From: Agrocybe praecox
Lineage: Eukaryota; Basidiomycota; Agaricomycetes; Agaricales; Agrocybaceae
Direction: 5' to 3'
DNA: 64,000 nt
NCBI GenBank assembly: GCA_964017145.1
Contig: OZ024842.1
Coordinates: 4,278,001 to 4,342,000 of the forward strand
Both the position numbers and the translations under genes were made by a program. The notes under the pieces are model-generated. The model was not told where the DNA came from. It saw only the letters and a program-made list of their open reading frames with translations, and ran no database searches. Below are positions 57,426-64,000 of the stretch, piece by piece; within the stretch, counting starts at the first letter, position 1; the number at the start of each line of letters is the position of its first letter.

Positions 57426-58406
57426 TAAATTATTCTTGACAAAATTAACGGGGATATCGCGCATGACTTGAGTCTTCATCTTCACATCATGCGCAATCTT
57501 TCTGGACCCAGGAAACCACGGGGGGAGATATTGTAAAATGGGAAAGAAATTAATCATAGACTGCCCGGGAACGATAAGATGTGCTCCAAGTTGGAGGCTC
57601 TCATCGGCAGCAACGATAGCGGGATCTTCTGGGGAGTCGACGTCATAGCCGTACATCGTCGACATGGAGAGCCCAATGGAAAGCCTATATAGAAACACAA
57701 GCGGCGGTAAATATACAAGGGGGCTACTAGAGGCCTTAATATAGCTTACCGCACATTTTGTTATGTTTCTCGAGATCCTCAGGCGATTGTAAGAGATTCT
57801 CGAGAAACTGATTGACTTTATCCGTCTGTAATGGTTGATAGTCCTTGATAGCTTCCTGGCGGAAATTTTGCTGCATAATCTTTCGATGGAACCTCCACTC
57901 CTCGCCATATCCAATGAGAGCGACATTATACTGCCATCCCATTCTATATCATTTTAGTACATAACATATGTTAAACTTGCTGCTTAGGGCAGATTTACAG
58001 AAGTCATCAATTACTCACATGTTCAGAATAGGTATATGTGGGCGATCAGAATACTTATTCGCCCGACGGTCGAAGATTTCATCGGCATCTTCGCGCTTGT
58101 TCACGACGACGACATGATTCCCAAGGATTCCAAGATGGAGGATATTGCCTATGGTATATCAGGTCATTATTCAGCACCTCGACATTCCATGAAATCATCC
58201 GTACTGTTATATTCCTTTTCCATCTCCATATACACCTGACCTGCGTCCTTGAAAGGAAAATCGCCCGCATTGCCGAGTAACAGCTTTGGTGGAGGTCCGG
58301 GAGGGTAAGGGGCTGAACTCCGGGTTGAAGACTGGATGTAATCTACAAGTTTCTTCAGAAAGAATGCGAATGCAATACTTATCAAGGAGGAAAATAGGGT
58401 GGGCAT
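57426..58406 (-). CDS. 5' half of a split cytochrome P450 (P450-F/G)
   Basis: Exons 1-4 only, all open: MPTLFSSLISIAFAFFLKKL (anchor) with hinge APYPPGPPPK; NILHLGILGNHVVVVNK ... YSDRPHIPILN; GWQYNVALIGYGEEWRFHRK and IMQQNFRQE; LSIGLSMSTMYGYDVDSPED ... MRDIPVNFVKNNL. The exon 4 donor is GTGGGT. No exon 5, I-helix, ExxR or haem loop follows; instead, after 79 bp of intron, the 12-bp inverted repeat and foreign sequence begin. The complementary exons 5 to last lie in the same orientation at 25968-27157. Alone it cannot bind haem. Confidence 0.85.
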
Positions 58407-59087
58407 TTCGGACAAGTCAAGGAGAAGAACAAGCTGACTATAAAGTACGAAGCCAGTCTTATATCTTACCACGAAAATACCACGAACATACGGATTATAC
58501 TTGACATGGCACCCTTGCGATTATAAGCATCAAATTTTCATATACAGTGTTTGGGAAGTGCGGATGGCGGCGGACGAATCGCTAAATCCAAGCGGGACAG
58601 GAATGGAGGGTGCGCGATCTATAAATAGAACATACTTACTAGTGCCCACACATGTTAATCCCTGTCCCCAGTAAGCTCTTGTGGTACAGTTTATACCAAT
58701 TTTCTCAGCTAAATTCATCAATTCTGGGTGGGATTTACCTACGGTTAATATGGGTAGTTAGATATGTGTGCAATAAAACTGGTATAATGTGAGCCTGGTA
58801 CTTGTAAGCGCTGCGAATGCCCCATTTAATAGCATCATATTCTTCTCATAGAAAACTGAGTCTGCAGTAGTATACTCGTTGATTTACGAACCAGGTATTT
58901 GCGGATCTGACATTTCACTGAGAAGAAGCGACTCCGAGATAAATAATACCTGTCTCTAGTCTAGTCATTTCCCCCCCTCATTATCAGGTAGTATCAACTC
59001 GACGGCAAGAAGAGCCATATGTAGATGGAGCGGTCGAGTGCCATAACTAGTAAGTATATATCACACTACTACTAGCAGTAGCGCATA
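58407..59087. other. intergenic (promoter side of the P450 5' half)
   Basis: No gene or repeat that can be supported. Confidence 0.4.
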
Positions 59088-60508
59088 CTACCGATCCAAC
59101 GTTTGACTACTCTCATGATCATTACAGTTGCTATTGTTCGTCGTAGCGGTCGAAGTTGAAGTATCAACAGTAACAGCAGTTCCCTGGTTCGACGTTTGAA
59201 TCACACCACTCACACTAACTAACAGCACCTCCGACGGTGCTGATTTGTTACCAGGACCTAGCAAGCCAGCTTCAGAGCGTGCCGGGTCAGCCTTGACAGC
59301 TTGAACGACAGATGCAGATGCAGCGACAGGCACGCGCTTCCCTGCATTCGGATCCCACCGTGTTTTTTGTCGACTGACGCTCTCACTTCTACTGGAAATT
59401 GACGCTGGGAGTGCAATATTGCTGTTATTGTTTTCGCGACGAGATAGGGACTTCCTATTCACAGAGGGCGTTATGGGGGACTTGAAGGTAGTACTAGAAC
59501 GGGGAGTAATAGTAATACTAGGAGAGGTTTCATCTTGAACCCGGTGGAATCGTTGGTCATTGACCTCGGCCTCAGGATCGACAATAGGTGGTGAAGGGAG
59601 TTGAGGTATTGTCAATGCAGAACTGACAGAGGAGCTACTAGGAGTGGAATTCTGTGGAACATGCAATGTACGGTACGATTAAATGACCATACGTTTGGGA
59701 AAGTATCTTGAAAATGAGCGCACCATCTCTAAGCTTTCTGTATGTTGAGCAACAGGGGGCCCGTTTCTAGATGAATCTCCACCGAGAATATTCACAACTT
59801 GTTTTCCACCGGTTGACATCTAGGTGGGATAATTGAAAAATAGTCAGTAACCTGGGTAATACAACGAATTACATGAAAATGGGGTAGTTATGACGCAGGC
59901 GCTTACCGGACTTTGCATCCCACCAGGAATTTTAATTCGCAGAAGTGGCGAAGATGAAGGAGTACTCGTGGGAGCCTCAAGCGTATTCGCGGGTGTGGTG
60001 GGTGTAGGCTTTTTATCCTTACACAGTCAGCCAAGTTTGAACCGCGACAAATAGCGTACACCCACAGGTGTCGTAATTTCGTTCGTATTTGGGGCCTGAA
60101 GCTGAAGAGTGAGATTCGAGTTTGGCAGCTGTCCAGGAAATCATAGTAAACATTTCAAATACCAAGTACACAGAGACTGAGAGAAGAAACTATCAAGAAT
60201 GTGTATACCTTTTGAATAACAGTGGAAGCAGCACCATGATCCACTCCGGGATCTGTTTCGCGCACCATCTCTATCGGCAGAGACGGCCTTAACGAATTCA
60301 CGAATATTTTCAGCTCACCAACGCCGTTGGCCATACTATCCATTTGTTCTTCAATCTTACTGCACGTCTTGCGTAAAACATCCAGGACGATTTTTACATC
60401 GGCAAGTCCGAGCTCGATGGATTGACATTGCCGCATTACTGTCCCGAGCTGCAAGACAGATATTTCTCGATGGCCTGCAATGGACACGACGTCTGGAAGC
60501 GACGACAT
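59088..60508 (-). CDS. hypothetical Ser/Thr-rich protein, five exons
   Basis: Starts MSSLPDVVSIAGHREISVLQ. The first exon is helical (LADVKIVLDVLRKTCSKIEE) and may form a coiled coil. Later exons are low complexity: LPNSNLTLQLQAPNTNE; KPTPTTPANTLEAPTSTPSS; MSTGGKQVVNILGGDSSRNG; and a long serine/threonine/asparagine-rich last exon ending SSQTLDR-stop. Donors GTATAC, GTGGGT, GTAAGC and GTGCGC are plausible. Mostly disordered, no signal peptide; a nuclear or cytosolic scaffold is possible, but no family was recognised. Confidence 0.6.
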
Positions 60509-60821
60509 TTTGACCTGGAGAGCTTCGAGTCAACGAACCCCTTTTTCTGGTGTAGCAGAGACGATAGTAGGACGGAGAAACAAGCAGGAAACAAGTAAGC
60601 TTTTCAACTTTGTCCCCCTGGATTTAATCTATCCGTTGGATCATTTTTTGATGGCAGCCACGGGCGTGCTAAATACTGGCAAACAGAAACTGAAGGCACA
60701 AAAAAACAAGCATATTTATTATTTGAGCAGGAAGTAATATACAATAGACAACAAAAAGAAGAACAAGGTATACGGTCAGCAAGATACAGTATGATAATAT
60801 ACACAAAGAAAATACTCGTAA
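60509..60821. other. intergenic
   Basis: Between two minus-strand genes: the promoter of the Ser/Thr-rich gene and the terminator side of the next. Confidence 0.4.
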
Positions 60822-63230
60822 TTACGCAGAAGAATCGTACTCGGAATTTGATTCCCCAGAAGAATCTGGAGAGAAAGTGAGCTGATATGCTTTCTTCCCT
60901 ACACTCTCGCGTTGAGGACGCATGGTAAATCCAAGACGCGCGGAATTTTCTTGGGCTAGTATATTCACAGACTCATCTCCTGAAGCAACACCTTCGTCGC
61001 CGTCGCCGTGTTCATCGTCTATATCTGGGGGTGCATTCGATTTGGCCTTTTTGATACCACCGCCAGGCTTTGCTAAAGATCTGCTCTTGGTTTTGCTACC
61101 AATTTTTTTTACGGCGCCCGCGCCAGTAGCGAGATTCTTTTTTCGTAACCGCTCCTCGTATTCATCTTGTACTTGATTGAATTCCCGGGCTTTCTCGTTG
61201 TCGTACGCGACGCACTCCAGTTTGACGACGCCAATTTTCTGCGAATTAGGAATCAATCCAACCAATATAAATTGTCAAAAACATAATATATTTACCTCGT
61301 CTCCACGTTCGAAGGCCTCAACGACATCTTGTTGTTTTAGAGAGGAGACATAACCGCTGGTTCTGATTAGCGCCGCCTCATCGTCTATTTCTTCTTGTGT
61401 CGGTTCTCTGTCCGAGTTCTGCAGTGAGAAATTCTTTCGCAGCGTCATCCGCGCGCGAAGGGTACGATAAACAGGATACTTCTTATGCTTAGCGATCTTC
61501 TCGCCCCATACGAGTTTCACCTGGATAGAGTCACCAAGTTTAGTCCAGCTCATGCAGAGAGGAAAGAAAAAGGAACATACAGCATCGTACTGAGAAATAA
61601 ATTCCTCTTTGCTCAACGAACCAACGGCGCTACACATGTACTCCCCCGCGTACGTCCATTTGACCTTCTTGCTACTGTCGCCTATCGTGCGGACAAAAAG
61701 CGTCCAGGGACCATCTCTGCACATCTCGTCTCTGCAGCTCAATAGCAACCCCGGCTCACCCGCTGCGCGTGGCATATCGGGATTAGTCTCGTATGTAGGT
61801 AGCATGAATCGGCGTTTCTTGTCTTTCGAGGTCCAGAGAAACCCCATTCCAGGAAGACCATATTTTTGGGTCAACGCTTGTCGAGAGATACCGTTTGCGA
61901 AATGGTCTGTCTCGATGCGGAAAGATTTGGCATCGCCCAAGTATTTCGAAACTTCAGACGGGGGCAAGACCCATCCGCCTTCTTCTTTGCCTCCTTTCAT
62001 TGGCTTTCGTGGGGAAATTTTGATGTTAAGAGGTGAATAATTGGCAGTGGGGGATGTGGTTTCTTTTTCCTTCCCCTTTCCTTTTTCTTCAGATGTGTTG
62101 GCCGGAGTCGTCAACAAGTATGTGTCCTTCTCGGATTTCCCTGAAATCCGTGCTGGACCATGCGAAGATGATGCATCCGACAGACTTGAGGAAGGGCGCC
62201 TCGTGTCTGCGTTTACGTCTTTCTTGGATGACGCTGGAGCCTCTTGTTTTCTCTTGGGTGACGACAAGGCTTCCTTCTTCGGTGTTGATAAAACTTCCTT
62301 CTTTGGTGACATAGCTTCCTTTTTCAGAATTCGCCTCTGACTTTGACTCTGCTTTTCTAAGGATTGCTTCTCGGCCAGAGTGAGGGGTATCCGCGACGCC
62401 TCGCGAATGACCCTCCGTGCGCGAGGAGCACTTTCGACATTCGAAGAGGATGCAGTAGCGCTTTGCTCTTTAGCTGGGGTGGAAGAGACCTGACAATAGC
62501 TTTAGCAAGTGATAAAGCAGCAAATATGAAATCGTAAGCGTACATTCAATATCAATGATTTGGCTGGGCCTTTCACCGGGCTTTCAAAGTTGATCTTCTT
62601 CTTCTGCGATACGGGCGTAGCGTGAGAAGGAGGTTTGAGCTGAACTTTGATATTAGGCTGGAAATCAATATGTTCATATGGACGTCGAAAGGCAGAACAT
62701 TACAGTACATACCGTCGTCTTATCCAGCTTTGGAATTTCGACGAACATCTTTTGTCGTTTCGCAACAGGCTAGTCATCGATAACTAGTAGGTCAATATCG
62801 ACAGATCTTTGATATAGCAGAAATTTCCGAGCTGACTTACCAGAGTTTCGTCATTCTCATTGTCAGAATCATCTTCCATAACGATTACTCTTTTTCCATT
62901 TCCTTTGGAAGACAGTGGACTTTCTGTTTGGCCTGTATCAGCTACAGTAGTATCAGGAGTAGGATTTCCTCCTGCAGCTTCCATTTCCTAATAGTATTAT
63001 CAATACCATCGATTGCAGTACGATTCACTGTACAAATCCCAAAGACTCACTAATAGGACCCTCCTCTTCCTCTCATTCTCGTATTTTATTTGCAATTCCA
63101 GGAGTTCCTTCCTCCCTCGCGCATTCTCTGCCTCGGCTTCAGTGGCAATTTGACGGAATTTATCCCTCTGCTGGCGAAGGGTCCTGTTCTCTTGTTGGAG
63201 TTGAGCATTATGTGCAGTGAGAGCGTCCAT
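60822..63230 (-). CDS. DUF6697-type protein with N-terminal coiled coil
   Basis: Seven or so exons in phase. MDALTAHNAQLQQENRTLRQ (coiled coil) is followed by an acidic exon (VIVMEDDSDNENDETL), basic linkers (PVAKRQKMFVEIPKL; QLKPPSHATPVSQKKKINFE), and a long exon with KKEA/SPKK repeats. The folded domain includes EVSKYLGDAKSFRIETDHF, EPGLLLSCRDEMCRDGPWTL and WTYAGEYMCSAVGSLSKEEF, the signature I associate with DUF6697 of Agaricomycetes. The C-tail is lysine-rich then acidic (DIDDEHGDGDEGVASGDES), ending EYDSSA-stop. Basic/acidic tracts suggest a nuclear, perhaps chromatin-linked protein (inference). All exons open. Confidence 0.8.
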
Positions 63231-64000
63231 GTTGCAACAGAAAGGTATCGGATGTTGTCCCCAATCTCTAAATGTTGCAAGTACTCCTCAAGCCTGAGGA
63301 AACTCTTGAGTGGAATCCGAGTCCAACAAATTGGTTGTGGTTTGGTCCAGAACTCATCTTGTCTGCACTACGTAGATAGACCGGATCAAAGACGGACCGG
63401 GGATAACTTGAATTTAGAAGTCTTCAAGCGATCATAATATCTTCGTGTCTCTATATTTGGAATATGTTTGAACAGGGAAAGTTGAAGGAGGAAGAAATAG
63501 ATGCCAAAGGTGACAGTATTATTTCTTTAGTTGCGCTTCTTTAAACCATCTTATCTCATTCTTTCTTGCTCAATGTCCCTCTGCGTTCCACTCCGTCACC
63601 ATTTAGACCTATATTCTACATATCAACCAGTTTTACAGCACCCTTCTCTCTAATGTTATGTTCTGTCCACTCACTCACGCTGTTTTAGATTTGGTCCTAT
63701 GTGGACAATCCTAGAAAAAGGTTGGCAATGACATATTAACCGAACACCGGAAACGAGCAGAGCGGCATTAAACCACTATGCTTTACCTGTCTCTCTTCTT
63801 CCCAGTTAGACTCCCATGGTTGCTGCTTGGACGCGGTCACGTTCGACACCTGTAGGCTTGACTCTGATTTACTCGCTTTCCCAACTAGCTTTCCTAATAA
63901 CCTTTACGGTATATTTTATAAAGGTTCATCGTACGTTACATGTTACACCTCACTTGGTAAAACACGAAAAAAAAATTCAGCTTATCAAATAATATCATAT
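63231..64000. other. upstream/intergenic to window end
   Basis: Presumed promoter of the DUF6697-type gene. No other gene recognised. Confidence 0.4.

Noticed and set aside
59088..59666. Ser/Thr-rich ORF as a separate secreted or mucin-like gene
   Set aside because: No signal peptide; it joins in phase to upstream exons beginning at 60508.

Overview
The window reads as genomic DNA of a filamentous basidiomycete, most likely an agaricomycete (mushroom-forming fungus). Genes are broken into many short exons by introns of about 50-60 bases. The protein families are typical of that group: expanded P450s, F-box proteins with short exons, a DUF6697-type protein, a long Helitron ORF, and hAT and other TIR elements. 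No rRNA, tRNA or CRISPR array was seen.

Layout. (1) 0.3-15.3 kb: a tandem P450 array, all on the minus strand. Four genes look complete (A-D), one is a 5' fragment (E), and orphan last exons lie between B and C. A frameshifted F-box-like gene and a 0.96-kb foldback transposon sit between A and B. (2) 15.4-18.9 kb: a nested transposon stack, an outer TIR element with a dead integrase whose two arms were each hit by a different foldback element, one of which was hit again by a hAT MITE. (3) 19.5-22.4 kb: an intact F-box gene. (4) 22.8-25.6 kb: a retroelement RNase H-like relic split by a 2.44-kb TIR element that itself carries a hAT MITE. (5) 26.0-58.4 kb: the 3' half (26.0-27.2 kb) and the 5' half (57.4-58.4 kb) of what looks like one P450 gene, both minus strand and each intact. 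They are separated in intron 4 by about 30.2 kb bounded by a perfect 12-bp inverted repeat. The intervening block has a partly mirrored gene order (small unknown gene and F-box/nucleotidyltransferase-like gene on the left; the same two families in opposite orientation on the right). It also holds two seven-helix membrane protein genes, several unknown spliced genes, a RING protein, and a 2.4-kaa Helitron replicase-helicase with a cysteine-peptidase-like C-terminus. (6) 59-63.2 kb: two ordinary-looking minus-strand nuclear/unknown genes, one of the DUF6697 type.

The P450 array fits a local family expansion, with copies at all stages (intact, truncated, last-exon relic, split). Three TIR elements share TAYGG termini and 6-bp target duplications, and one keeps an integrase relic, so an IS3EU-like family appears to have shaped this locus. 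All splice models were read by eye from GT(GC)...AG signals, reading frame and family motifs; none has been tested against transcripts or databases.
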